Shown here one piece after another: positions 1 to 10,458 of a DNA stretch of 35,478 nucleotides (positions are counted from its first letter, which is position 1; each line of letters opens with the position of its first letter). This DNA is from JANOQP01 sp044227705 (GTDB lineage: Bacteria > Bacteroidota > Bacteroidia > Chitinophagales > Saprospiraceae): assembly GCA_044227705.1 (NCBI GenBank), contig JBGAWE010000014.1:1-35478 (forward strand), given 5' to 3'. A model generated the notes under the pieces. The model was not told where the DNA came from. It did no database searches and was given only the letters and a program-made list of their open reading frames with translations. Made by a program: the position numbers and the translations under genes.

Positions 1-181
1 CATCATGCTCAATGGCCTCGGCAAGCCCAAGGTGCCACTGCCGGTGGGCGAGCGGGTGGCAATCCTCGCTTTCACAACCGGCCGGGGCAGGCCACGCCGG
101 TTTGCCGAGCAAGGGGCAGTCATCGGGGATTCCAACCGGCTTGACGTTCACCTCCAAGAAATCAGTGAGGATGATTTCCAT
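1..181 (-). CDS. Hypothetical protein, N-terminal part, cut by the window edge
   Basis: A minus-strand reading frame opens with ATG at 181 and stays open for 60 codons to the edge of the window. The peptide begins MEIILTDFLEV and has a Cys/His-containing stretch (GCESEDCHPLAHRQWH). I do not recognise the family. Codon choice fits the rest of the window, with few rare codons. The competing plus-strand frame at 5-253 uses several codons that are rare here (AGG, AGA, TTA, CCA), so I prefer the minus strand, but not strongly. No upstream promoter or ribosome binding site is evident. The plus-strand alternative ends at 253 just before a weak hairpin with a T run at 266-291, which slightly favours that reading. 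Confidence 0.35.
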   Translation of the reverse strand, partial: MEIILTDFLEVNVKPVGIPDDCPLLGKPAWPAPAGCESEDCHPLAHRQWHLGLAEAIEHD

Positions 182-249
182 GGACTTTTGCAGCAGCTGA
201 GAAAGGTGCCCAGCTGCTGCGACGGCATTCCCTTACAGACGCAGGGCAA

Positions 250-423
250 ATGAAAACTAGCAAGCCCAGACCCAAATTGAATCTGGTTTTTAATAAAGGG
301 ATAGTCGGCGACAATTAGGAGAGCTATTTCTTCGACAGCCCGATGACGAGGCGGGTGATGGAGATTGCCGAAAACGGCTTCCAAAAAGGGGTCGAGTTGG
401 AGGTCAGCAGCATGGCGGCGTAG
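250..423 (+). pseudogene. Possible short gene remnant with an in-frame TAG
   Basis: From ATG at 250 the frame reads MKTSKPRPKLNLVFNKGIVGDN, stops at TAG 316-318, and continues in the same frame as ESYFFDSPMTRRVMEIAENG and onward to GVELEVSSMAA with a stop at 421-423. The part after the stop has codon use typical of this genome and the look of a protein C-terminus. It may be a decayed small gene, or the tail of a gene whose front is lost. I cannot name a family. The opposite strand is also open here (ending at 324), so a chance open frame remains possible. Confidence 0.2.
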
Positions 424-574
424 GCGGTTTGGATCGCATTTATTTTCAAACAAAACCGCTGCCCTTTCCGACCGCCCAGCCCGCCCGCTCTTTTCGCCTG
501 CCAACCGCCGGACTGTTCTTTTTTCAAAAAATTCAAATTCCGCCTTTCCGTCGCCGCCTTTTCGCGGCTGTGGC

Positions 575-582
575 TACTTTTA
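575..582 (+). promoter_or_regulatory. Possible -7 box for uvrA (TACTTTTA)
   Basis: TACTTTTA differs from the Bacteroidota -7 consensus TAnnTTTG only in the last base and lies 40 bases before the uvrA start. No clear -33 TTTG is present, so this is tentative. Confidence 0.3.
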
Positions 583-621
583 CCCGCCCAACATTTCGTT
601 GGTTTTGCCTCTCCGAAATTC

Positions 622-3543
<2,922 letters not shown>

Positions 3544-3577
3544 ACCGTTGGCCGTTGCTTCCACAACTGGTTGACAG

Positions 3578-4186
3578 TCAATTAGTTTGATACGGGACCC
3601 GCGCCATGATTGACCGCCCGAGCGTCACCTCGTCGGCGTACTCCAGCTCTCCGCCGAAGGCCACGCCCCGTGCAATCGTCGAGACGGCCACGCCGAGCGG
3701 CGCGAGTTTTTTCGAGAGGTAAAAAATCGTCGTCTCCCCCTCGATGGTGGGGCTGACGGCCAGAATCGCCTCCCCGATTTCGCCCCGCCCGACGCGCTCC
3801 ACCAGCGAGTCGATGTTCAAATCGGCCGGGCTGATGCCCTCGATCGGGGAAATCACGCCGCCCAGCACATGGTACACGCCCCGAAACTGCCCCGTCGCCT
3901 CGATGGCCATGATGTCGCGCACGCCCTCGACGACGCAGACCACCGTCCGGTCGCGCCGCTGGTCGAGGCAGATGTGGCAGGTGGCCTCGTCCGAGAAGTT
4001 GTGGCACTCCGAACACTCGCGGATGCCGCGCCGCATCTGCAGGATGCCCTCGGCGAACTGCTCGGCCACCTTTGGGTCCTGCCGGACGAGGTGCAGCACG
4101 AGGCGCAGGGCCGATTTGCGGCCGATGCCGGGCAGCGAGGCGAAGGCGTCGACCGCCTTTTCGATGAGCTTCGATGAAAAAACCAT
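3578..4186 (-). CDS. recR: Recombination mediator protein RecR
   Basis: RecR acts with RecO (and RecF) to load RecA on SSB-coated single-stranded DNA at gaps. The 202-residue product has the N-terminal helix-hairpin-helix (LPGIGRKSALRL, about residues 18-29), a four-cysteine zinc module (C58, C61, C70, C73) and a Toprim domain starting near VVCVVEG, with the conserved HVLGGVISPIEGI segment. The frame is open upstream to 4297, but homology starts at ATG 4186 (MVFSSKLIEKAVDAF), and the extra upstream part crosses a promoter-like box, so I use 4186. It is divergent from tatA; a -7-like box sits at 4217-4224. Confidence 0.96.
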   Translation of the reverse strand: MVFSSKLIEKAVDAFASLPGIGRKSALRLVLHLVRQDPKVAEQFAEGILQMRRGIRECSECHNFSDEATCHICLDQRRDRTVVCVVEGVRDIMAIEATGQFRGVYHVLGGVISPIEGISPADLNIDSLVERVGRGEIGEAILAVSPTIEGETTIFYLSKKLAPLGVAVSTIARGVAFGGELEYADEVTLGRSIMARVPYQTN

Positions 4187-4216
4187 GAGGTCGCGGCCCT
4201 TTTTCGCGGGCCGTTG

Positions 4217-4224
4217 CAAAGGTA
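4217..4224 (-). promoter_or_regulatory. Candidate -7 box for recR (TACCTTTG)
   Basis: On the minus strand this reads TACCTTTG, an exact match to the Bacteroidota TAnnTTTG -7 element, about 30 bases before the recR start. A TTTG lies 15 bases upstream, closer than the usual -33 spacing. Confidence 0.5.
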
Positions 4225-4284
4225 GAAATGCCCGCTTCCCAAACTTGTTCGGCCCGATTGGCGACTGACCGGCAGCGGCCCGTG

Positions 4285-4292
4285 TAACTTTG
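4285..4292 (+). promoter_or_regulatory. Candidate -7 box for tatA (TAACTTTG)
   Basis: TAACTTTG matches TAnnTTTG exactly and would start transcription near 4299, leaving a leader of about 45 bases before tatA. A TTG at 4258-4260 lies 24 bases upstream of the box. Confidence 0.55.
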
Positions 4293-4343
4293 CGCAACCC
4301 CGGCGGTCAAACCCGGCGTTCCTCACACAAAAAAATTCGACTC

Positions 4344-4547
4344 ATGCAAACGACGCTTTTGTTCCTCAATCTGGGCGGCCAAGAGATTTTCCTCATCCTC
4401 ATCGTCGTGCTGCTCCTCTTCGGCGGCCAGAAGATTCCCGAGCTGATGCGCGGCCTCGGCAAGGGCATCTCCGAGTTCAACAAGGCCAAGAACTCCGTCG
4501 AGGACGAAATCCGGCAGGGCATCCGCGATGCGGACAAGACGGATTAA
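4344..4547 (+). CDS. tatA: Twin-arginine translocase subunit TatA/TatE
   Basis: TatA forms the oligomeric membrane component that lets folded proteins carrying twin-arginine signals cross the inner membrane. The 67-residue product has the standard layout: a short periplasmic N-terminus, one transmembrane helix (about residues 13-26), the FGGQKIPEL hinge, an amphipathic helix (MRGLGKGISEFNKA) and a charged, acidic C-terminal tail. The frame is open back to 4290, but that start would put charged residues before the helix and would overlap the TAACTTTG box, so ATG 4344 is chosen. No tatC is nearby, so the partner lies outside the window. Confidence 0.94.
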   Translation: MQTTLLFLNLGGQEIFLILIVVLLLFGGQKIPELMRGLGKGISEFNKAKNSVEDEIRQGIRDADKTD

Positions 4548-4574
4548 ACCTCTCGCCAGCTTTTTCACCAACTA

Positions 4575-4605
4575 ACGTCGGAAGGGTTTGAAACCCTCCC
4601 GACGT
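4575..4605. terminator. Palindromic stem-loop after tatA
   Basis: A 31-base near-perfect palindrome centred on 4590 with 15-base arms (acgtcggaagggttt and its partner) and one wobble mismatch. It lies 27 bases after the tatA stop and ends 17 bases before the next start. GTTTCGTTTC follows rather than a clean T run, so it may be a terminator or a dispersed palindromic repeat. Confidence 0.55.
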
Positions 4606-4622
4606 GTTTCGTTTCAAAAAAC

Positions 4623-5798
4623 ATGAACATCGACAAGCTCCGCCGCGACACGCCCGGCACGAAGAACCGCGTCCATTTCAACAACGCCGGAGCCTCGCTC
4701 ATGCCCCGCCCCGTGGTCAAAAAACTGGAGGAAGTCCTCCGCCTCGAATCCGAGATTGGCGGCTACGAGACGGGCGACCGCCTCGCCGCCGAGCTGGCCG
4801 ATTTCTACTCCGTGATGGCCAAGTTTCTGAACTGCGAGCCGCGCAACATCGCCTTCGCCCACAGCGCGACGGATGCCTTCGACCTCGCCCTTTCCGCCAT
4901 CCCCTTTGAGCCGGGCGACTCCATCCTGACCACGCTCAACGACTACGCGAGCAACCATATCGCCTTTTTGAGCCTGCAAAAGCGGTTGAAAATCAACGTG
5001 TTGACAGCCGACGACCTGCCCGACCACGCCGGTGTCGATGTCGCCGATCTCGAACGGAAGCTGAAAAAGCACCGCCCCAAGCTCGTCGCGGCGACCCATG
5101 TTCCGACGAACAGCGGCCTCGTCCAGCCCGTAGAAAGGGTTGGGAAAATCTGCCGCCGAGAAAACGTCTGGTTCCTCGTCGACGGCTGTCAGAGCGCGGG
5201 CCAGTTGCCGCTCGACATGGCCAAAATCGGCTGCGACTTCCTCTCCGCCTGCGGCCGGAAGTTCTTGCGCGGGCCGCGCGGCTCGGGCTTCCTGTTTGTC
5301 TCCGACCGGGCGCTGGAGGCCGGTCTGGAGCCGCTTTTTTTGGACATGATGGGCGCCAACTGGCTCGGCGACCGCTACGAGGCGCGGCTCGATGCCCGCC
5401 GCTTCGAGCAATTCGAGAACGCGCCCGGCCCTATCCCGGCCTGAAAGCCGCGGTCGAGTACGCCCAAAAAATCGGCTTGAAAAAGATTGAGCAAAGGCTC
5501 GCCGAGCTTGCCGGTCATGCCCGTTCGCGCCTCGCCGAGCTGCCCGGCTGCCGCGTTCTCGACTTTCGGGAGCGGCGGTGCGCCATCGTCACCTGCCATC
5601 TGGAGGGACGCAAAACCGGCCGAAATCATGGCCCACCTGTCAAATTTCAACATCAACTGCCGCGTCTCGCCGCGCTACGCCGCCACGTTCGACCTGCGGG
5701 CGAAGGGTGTCGATTGGGTGCTTCGCGTCTCGCCGCACTATTACAACACGGTGGAGGAAATCGACTTTTTGATTGCGAAACTGGCCGAATTGCCCTGA
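4623..5798 (+). CDS. Class V aminotransferase / cysteine-desulfurase-like PLP enzyme, with two compensating frameshifts
   Basis: This is a PLP-dependent fold-type I enzyme of the class V aminotransferase group (NifS/EgtE-like). The N-terminal 273 residues are intact, with HSATDAFDLAL, ATHVPTNSGLVQPVE, VDGCQSAGQLPLDMA and CGRKFLRGPRGSGFL, where the Lys after CGR is the expected Schiff-base lysine. The frame is then lost near 5429-5435: as read it stops at 5442-5444, while the -1 frame continues as RPYPGLKAAVEYAQKIGL. A second shift lies in the AAAA run near 5610-5615, where one extra A separates LEGRK from PAEIMAHLSNFNINCRVSP. The original frame then runs to a proper C-terminus at 5798 (SPHYYNTVEEIDFLIAKLA). 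Corrected length is about 391 residues, normal for the family. Both sites are homopolymer-like, suggesting sequencing error. The substrate cannot be told. It ends 13 bases from the convergent PorE-like gene. Confidence 0.85.
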
Positions 5799-5811
5799 CC
5801 CCGTACACCCT

Positions 5812-7860
5812 TTATTGCAACTCCACGACCTTAAACGTCGTCCGCCGGTTCGCCTGATGCTCCTCCTCCGTGCAGCGCGGGCAGTTGCAGCCGACGGCCG
5901 GGCTGCTCTCGCCGTAGCCCCGCGCCGCGAGCCGCTCTGCCGCCACGCCTTTCGAGATAAGGTAGCCGACCGCCGCCTCCGCCCGCCGCTGGGAGAGCGA
6001 CTGGTTGTAGCCGTCGTTGCCCCGGCAGTCGGTGTGCGAGCCGAGCTGGATCTTCACCGAGGGGTTCTGCTGCAAGACCTCGGCCAGCCGGTTCAGCGTC
6101 GGCTCGGCGTCGGGGCGGATGTCGGCCTTGTCGTAGTCGTAGTAAATGTTCTCGAGGGTGATTTCCTTTTCCTTGAAAATCTTGTCGAGCACGATTTCAA
6201 CCTCAAAAACTTGGGTCGGGTTTGCAGGGTCGCGGGCGATGCCGCGCGTCGAAAACTTGGCCGTGTTGCTCAAAAAGCCCGTTTTCGAGGCCAAAAACTG
6301 GTAGTCGCTCGCCTCCTCCAACTCCATTTTGAAAAAACCGTCGTCGCCGATTGCCAGCTTCCTTTTGTTTTTTCCAACGGAAACGGTCACCTCGCTCCCG
6401 CCGAGCGGCCGCCTGCCGAGCAGTTTCGAGTTCGGGTCGTCGGCCGTCTGGAAGATTTTTTCGAGGACGTAGCCCTCCAAAACCAGCCGGTAGACAACTT
6501 CTTTTTTGACTGTGTCAATCGGGGTTGGCGGCGCGGGCGGCGGCGTTTTTTTGGTGAAACGATAGATGTCGTCGCCGCCCGCCCCGCCCGGCCGGTTGGA
6601 GGTGAACCAGCCCGCGCCGAGCAAATCGGCGGCGAGCGCGGACTTTTTTTCCATCAAAATCCCGAGGTCGTCGGCCCCCGAGTTGATGGGCGCGCGGAGG
6701 TTTTGCGGCGGTGCCCAACCGGTTTTGTCCATCCGGTAGGTCTTGAAAATGTCCAGCCCTCCCATCCCCGCAAGGCCATCGCTGCTGAAATAAAGCGTGT
6801 CGCCGTCGAGCGTCGGGAATCGCTCGTCGCCTGGCGTGTTGAGGTTTCGGGGGAGGAGGACGGGGGATTGCCAGCCGTCGCCGTCCGAGTTTTTTTTCAC
6901 GAAATAGAGGTCGAAGCCGCCCAGCCCGTCGCGGTCGTCGGCTGAAAAGAAGAGCGACTGCCCGTCGGGCGAGGCGGCCGGGCCGGTGTAGTTGACCTTC
7001 TCTTTTTGAAAATCGAGCATCTCCGGCACGTCCCACGAGTCGCCGTCGCGGTGGCTGACGAAGATTTTGTTGAGCGCGTCGTCCCCCTTTTTCGAGGCGA
7101 CGGCGCGGACGAAATAGACCACCGTCCCCGTCGCATTGAACGACGGCGAACCCTCGTTGGCCGTCGTATTTATCTGACTGTCAAAGAGTTGCGCCGCCGA
7201 GGAGCTGTTCGGCTCGGCCGCGAAGATGTCCATGAACCGCTCGCCCGTCCATTGATAGGTGGCTTTCCCGACGGCGGCCGGGCGGTCGCTGGTGAACGCG
7301 ATTCGCCCGTCGGGCAGGCGGGCGGAGCCGAAGTCGTTGGCAGGCGAATTGAAGCCGGCCGGCTCGACCGAAACGCCCGTTCGCGGGGCCTGCGCGAGCC
7401 AGTCGGCGGCGATTTTGCAGTTGGCGATCTCCTTCCGGTACTCATACGGCGAGCCGATTTCGATGCCAAGCTGGCGGAAAGCCTCGGCGGCCTCGGTGTA
7501 CTTCTCCACCTTTTTCAGGCCGAAGGCGGCGGCCCGCAGCGCATCGGGGCCGAAGTTGTTGTCGGCGGCAGCGCGGTACCACTTGTTGGCGCTCTCCGTC
7601 TGGCCGGTCTTCGAGCAGCTTTCACCGGCCATCCAAGCCAGCTTGCCGCGCTCGGAGCGGGTCTTCGCGCGGTCGAACTCTTTTTGGAGGAGGGGCAGTG
7701 CGGCGGCGTATTGCTTCCGCTCGAAGGCAGTTTTTCCGTCCTTTATTTTTACAGTGTAATTGCAGGACGAAACAAGCACCAACGAAATGAGGGGTGGCCA
7801 GATTTTTCCAAAGGAGAAGGAGGAAGAAGAGAAGAGCATGGCACGTCGAAATTTTTTCAT
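5812..7860 (-). CDS. PorE-like lipoprotein (TPR - PD40 propeller - regulatory domain - OmpA C-terminal domain)
   Basis: The 682-residue product has four regions. The N-terminus is a probable lipoprotein signal with LVLVSSC, giving a lipidated Cys33. Helical TPR-like repeats follow (about 35-150; KTAFERKQYAAALPLLQKEF). A WD40/PD40 propeller comes next (about 170-450), with repeated motifs such as GSPSFNATGTVVYFVR, ASPDGQSLFFSADD, DTLYFSSDG and GWFTSNRPGG. A carboxypeptidase-regulatory-like domain (about 470-540) leads to an OmpA-family peptidoglycan-binding domain (about 550-682; YYDYDKADIRPDAEPTL, GSHTDCRGNDGYN). This is the architecture of T9SS PorE of Porphyromonas gingivalis, which links the secretion machinery to peptidoglycan. 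Many Bacteroidota carry paralogues of this shape, so the T9SS role is an inference, supported by T9SS substrates in the window. ATG 7860 is chosen over upstream starts because it begins the signal sequence. Confidence 0.9.
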   Translation of the reverse strand: MKKFRRAMLFSSSSFSFGKIWPPLISLVLVSSCNYTVKIKDGKTAFERKQYAAALPLLQKEFDRAKTRSERGKLAWMAGESCSKTGQTESANKWYRAAADNNFGPDALRAAAFGLKKVEKYTEAAEAFRQLGIEIGSPYEYRKEIANCKIAADWLAQAPRTGVSVEPAGFNSPANDFGSARLPDGRIAFTSDRPAAVGKATYQWTGERFMDIFAAEPNSSSAAQLFDSQINTTANEGSPSFNATGTVVYFVRAVASKKGDDALNKIFVSHRDGDSWDVPEMLDFQKEKVNYTGPAASPDGQSLFFSADDRDGLGGFDLYFVKKNSDGDGWQSPVLLPRNLNTPGDERFPTLDGDTLYFSSDGLAGMGGLDIFKTYRMDKTGWAPPQNLRAPINSGADDLGILMEKKSALAADLLGAGWFTSNRPGGAGGDDIYRFTKKTPPPAPPTPIDTVKKEVVYRLVLEGYVLEKIFQTADDPNSKLLGRRPLGGSEVTVSVGKNKRKLAIGDDGFFKMELEEASDYQFLASKTGFLSNTAKFSTRGIARDPANPTQVFEVEIVLDKIFKEKEITLENIYYDYDKADIRPDAEPTLNRLAEVLQQNPSVKIQLGSHTDCRGNDGYNQSLSQRRAEAAVGYLISKGVAAERLAARGYGESSPAVGCNCPRCTEEEHQANRRTTFKVVELQ

Positions 7861-7987
7861 CTGAATAGAACCGGCCGGGGAAGGCGGCGCGGCCACAACG
7901 GCGCAATTTCCACAAAATTTCTCCCCCGCGAGACCCACGCCGTCGCTCGCCCAATCTCGTTCTTTGCCCCGACCGGCGGCGCAAATC

Positions 7988-8042
7988 GTTGACAGTCAAC
8001 CCCTTATTCACCAATCACCGTTCACCACTCATCATTCAAAAA
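7988..8042. repeat. Intergenic low-complexity TTCACC/ATCA-type repeat tract
   Basis: The tract between the PorE-like gene and the next one is built from degenerate repeats of the type ttcaccaatcaccgttcacc followed by actcatcattc, starting with a small palindrome (ttgacagtcaa). Related wording recurs at 3571-3582, 10888-11022 and 16998-17022. It looks like a dispersed intergenic repeat family rather than coding sequence, which argues against a TTG start at 7989 for the next gene. Confidence 0.45.
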
Positions 8043-8615
8043 GTGAACATCCCACTCCTCGACAACGCCAGCGGCCTCTTCAAGCTCGACCTGCCCGAGC
8101 GGGAGACGATGGACCAGTACCTCGAATACATCCTGCCGAAGGTGCGCCAGTTCTCGGAGGACGTGCGCGAGGGACAGTATTTTCAGGACATCCGGTGGAA
8201 GGAGGTGCGCGAGGGCGACACCTTCCACGAATCGGTGCTGCACATCCTGCGGCCGGGCGGTGAGTACATGCTCGTCGTCGACGGGAACATCCAAAAAGGC
8301 GGGTGGAAGCAGCTCGGCGACTACAACACCATCATCCTCGAGATGGGCGCGCGCTCGGAGATGTTCGACCTGATTTTCCTCAACGGCATCTTCCTCATCC
8401 TGAAAAAGCACGGCGACCAAGTGCGGAAGGGCAACCGGAAGTACTTCGTGCTGGCCAACGAGCAAATCACGCACGGCCCGAACGGCCCGCTCGAATGGCG
8501 CGACCTGATGGAAATCCTGTTCAACACCTATCGGGAGAACAACAACCCGTTCACCTACGTCCTTGCCCTGATTCTCATCATGGCAGCCATCTTGATTTAC
8601 AGCTTGTGGAAGTGA
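8043..8615 (+). CDS. Unknown protein with a C-terminal membrane anchor
   Basis: The 190-residue frame starts with GTG at 8043 (VNIPLLDNASGLF); TTG at 7989 and ATG at 8109 are alternatives, and 7989 would lie inside an intergenic repeat tract. The body is soluble and charged, with segments such as FHESVLHILRPGGEYMLVVDG and GWKQLGDYNTIILEMGARS. It ends in one hydrophobic helix (FTYVLALILIMAAILIYSLWK), which makes it look tail-anchored with the bulk in the cytoplasm. I do not recognise a domain. Codon use matches its neighbours, so it is very probably a real gene. It converges on the M28 peptidase gene across a strong bidirectional terminator. Confidence 0.72.
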   Translation: MNIPLLDNASGLFKLDLPERETMDQYLEYILPKVRQFSEDVREGQYFQDIRWKEVREGDTFHESVLHILRPGGEYMLVVDGNIQKGGWKQLGDYNTIILEMGARSEMFDLIFLNGIFLILKKHGDQVRKGNRKYFVLANEQITHGPNGPLEWRDLMEILFNTYRENNNPFTYVLALILIMAAILIYSLWK

Positions 8616-8629
8616 ACTGGACCGGCGCT

Positions 8630-8683
8630 AGTAAAAGCAAAGAGGGCCAGTTTCAATTGAAACCGGCCCTCTTTGCTTTTACT
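8630..8683. terminator. Long bidirectional terminator between convergent genes
   Basis: A 54-base palindrome centred between 8656 and 8657, with 27-base arms and a single mismatched pair (A in the left arm against G in the reverse complement of the right arm). GC-rich cores (gagggcc/ggccctc) are flanked by A/T-rich outer arms (agtaaaagcaaa/tttgcttttact), giving a T-rich tail in both directions. It lies 15 bases after one stop codon and 15 bases before the other. Confidence 0.9.
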
Positions 8684-8697
8684 GGCATCGCCCCAGC

Positions 8698-10326
8698 TCA
8701 CTCCCTTTTCCCATCCACCCGAATCCGCCCCGCCCGGTTCGCCACCTCCCAAGCGGTGGCCATCGCCAGCCGCCCGATATGGGCCATCTTTTCAAAATTA
8801 ATCTTCTCGATGGTGTCCGACGGGCGGTGGTAGTCGGGGTGGACGCCGTTGAAATAGAAGACGACGGGGATGCCGTTCTTGGCGAAGTTGTAGTGGTCGC
8901 TGCGGAAGTAGAACTGGTTGGGGTCGTCCTTCGCGTTGTACTTGTAGTCGAGTTTCAGTTGGGTGTACTTGGCGTTCGACTCCTCGTTGATTTTGTGGAG
9001 GTCGGTGCTCAACCGGTCGGCGCCGATGACGTAGACGTAGTTCGGGTCGCCCGCGTGGGCCTCGTCGATGCGGCCGACCATGTCGATGTTGATGTCGGCC
9101 ACCGTCTTGTCGAGCGGGAAAATCGGGAACTGCGTGTAGTAGTCGGAGCCGAGCAGCCCCTTCTCCTCGCCGCTGACGAGCATGCAGACAATGGTGCGCT
9201 TCGGCCCCTTGCCCGCCTTTTTCGCCTCGGTGAAAGCCCGCGCGATTTCGAGGACGGTCGATGTGCCGCTCGCGTTGTCGTCGGCTCCGTGATAAATGGT
9301 CGAGTCGCGCTTGCCGAGGTGGTCGTAGTGGGCGGTGACGAAGACGTACTCCTTTTTGTACCGGTCGTCGCTGCCCTCTATGAAGCCGATGACGTTCGAG
9401 CCTTCGATGGCCTTCACCGACTTGTCCAGATTGAGGTTGACCTTGGCTTTCAGCTCGACCGATTTCGGCTTGCCCGAGTCGCGGATGGCCTCGCGGGCGG
9501 CGATGACTTTCTTCAGTTTCTTCCCAATCATCTCTTCTGCAATCTCCTGCGAGATGAAGACCGTCGGCGCGAGGTTGGAGTCTGAAAACCGCGTTTTCGG
9601 GGTCATTTTATAGCCGGAAAGCTCTGATTTGTTCTTTTTGATGCTCTCCTGGATGTTCGGGTCGATGACGAACAAGGCGACCACGCCGCGCTTTTTGGCA
9701 GCCTCGGCCTTCTTCTTCCAGTCCTTCGACCACGCGCTGCCGACCACCTTGTTGCCCGTCAAAACGAACGCGCTGTCGGCCCGGCGCGGCTCGCCGTCGT
9801 AGACGACGACGGCCTTCCCTTTCCAGTCCTTTTCGGTGGAATAGTCGCTGTACTTCGGGTCGTCAATGCCGTAACCGGCGAAGAAGAGGTCGTCGATTTT
9901 GACCGCGCCCACGTCCGGCGTCTGGCTCGGGTAGACGTAGTAGTTGAACAGGTTCTTGAACTCCTTGCCGTCGACAGAAAGCTCGTTCTTGTCCCAAGTC
10001 TCGCTCGACAGGAAGATTTTTTGGAAATAGGAATTGTTGTCGCCCATCTTCGGAAGCCCCATCGCCTCGAAGCGGCCTGCGATGAAATTGGCCGCTTTCC
10101 ACTGGCCCGGCTGGCCGGTCTCGCGGCCTTCGAGCGAGTCGCTGGTCAGCACGTCCTCGTACCACTTGAGGTTGTTCACACTGATTTTGTCGAGCCACTC
10201 GGTCGGGTCGGGGGCGGTGAGGTTTTCATAGACGACGCGCTTTTTCGGCATCTCCGGTGGCGTCGTTTGTGAAAAAAGAAAAGCCGACAGCAGGGCCATC
10301 GGCAGCGTGAGGAAGGTCTTTTTCAT
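8698..10326 (-). CDS. Secreted M28-family zinc aminopeptidase
   Basis: The 542-residue product starts with a signal peptide (MKKTFLTLPMALLSAFLFSQ) and belongs to the M28 co-catalytic zinc peptidases, which remove N-terminal residues from peptides in the periplasm or outside the cell. Expected ligands and catalytic residues are present in order: H333 (TAHYDHLG), the Asp pair D349/D350 (GADDNASG), the Glu pair E387/E388 (SGEEKGLLGS), D415 (NIDMVG) and H478 (RSDHYNF). The segment between the first catalytic lobe and the signal peptide resembles a PA-type insert (about 135-310, FFAGYGID...KGKAVVVYDGEP). There is no C-terminal T9SS sorting domain. ATG 10326 begins the signal peptide; the upstream extension is not needed. 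It is last in the minus-strand series after rpiB, with a 132-base gap. Confidence 0.95.
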   Translation of the reverse strand: MKKTFLTLPMALLSAFLFSQTTPPEMPKKRVVYENLTAPDPTEWLDKISVNNLKWYEDVLTSDSLEGRETGQPGQWKAANFIAGRFEAMGLPKMGDNNSYFQKIFLSSETWDKNELSVDGKEFKNLFNYYVYPSQTPDVGAVKIDDLFFAGYGIDDPKYSDYSTEKDWKGKAVVVYDGEPRRADSAFVLTGNKVVGSAWSKDWKKKAEAAKKRGVVALFVIDPNIQESIKKNKSELSGYKMTPKTRFSDSNLAPTVFISQEIAEEMIGKKLKKVIAAREAIRDSGKPKSVELKAKVNLNLDKSVKAIEGSNVIGFIEGSDDRYKKEYVFVTAHYDHLGKRDSTIYHGADDNASGTSTVLEIARAFTEAKKAGKGPKRTIVCMLVSGEEKGLLGSDYYTQFPIFPLDKTVADINIDMVGRIDEAHAGDPNYVYVIGADRLSTDLHKINEESNAKYTQLKLDYKYNAKDDPNQFYFRSDHYNFAKNGIPVVFYFNGVHPDYHRPSDTIEKINFEKMAHIGRLAMATAWEVANRAGRIRVDGKRE

Positions 10327-10458
10327 TGAAAAATCCAATTTCGGAAAAATTAGTCGGAAGGTTTTGAACGGCACTTGAACGAAAAAAGGCCGCTCGGGGT
10401 GGCCAAAAAGGCCTCATTTTCTACCAAACCGGCCCAAACCGGGGCGGTTCGGCATCTT

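Larger units (their letters stand above)
182..621. other. 440-base region upstream of uvrA without a secure gene
   Basis: No complete gene can be supported here. The region holds a weak plus-strand hairpin (CCAGA 266-270 with TCTGG 282-286) followed by five T, a possible gene remnant at 250-423, and an AT-richer part just upstream of uvrA with a possible promoter box at 575-582. Several short open frames exist on both strands, none with a recognisable product. Confidence 0.5.

Noticed and set aside
5..253. A plus-strand 82-codon gene at the left edge
   Set aside because: It uses several codons rare in this window (AGG, AGA, TTA, CCA, ACA); the opposite strand has better codon use. Kept only as an alternative.
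5425..5618. Programmed ribosomal frameshifting in the aminotransferase gene
   Set aside because: Two opposite shifts would be needed, with no slippery heptamer or stimulatory structure seen; paired indels are simpler.
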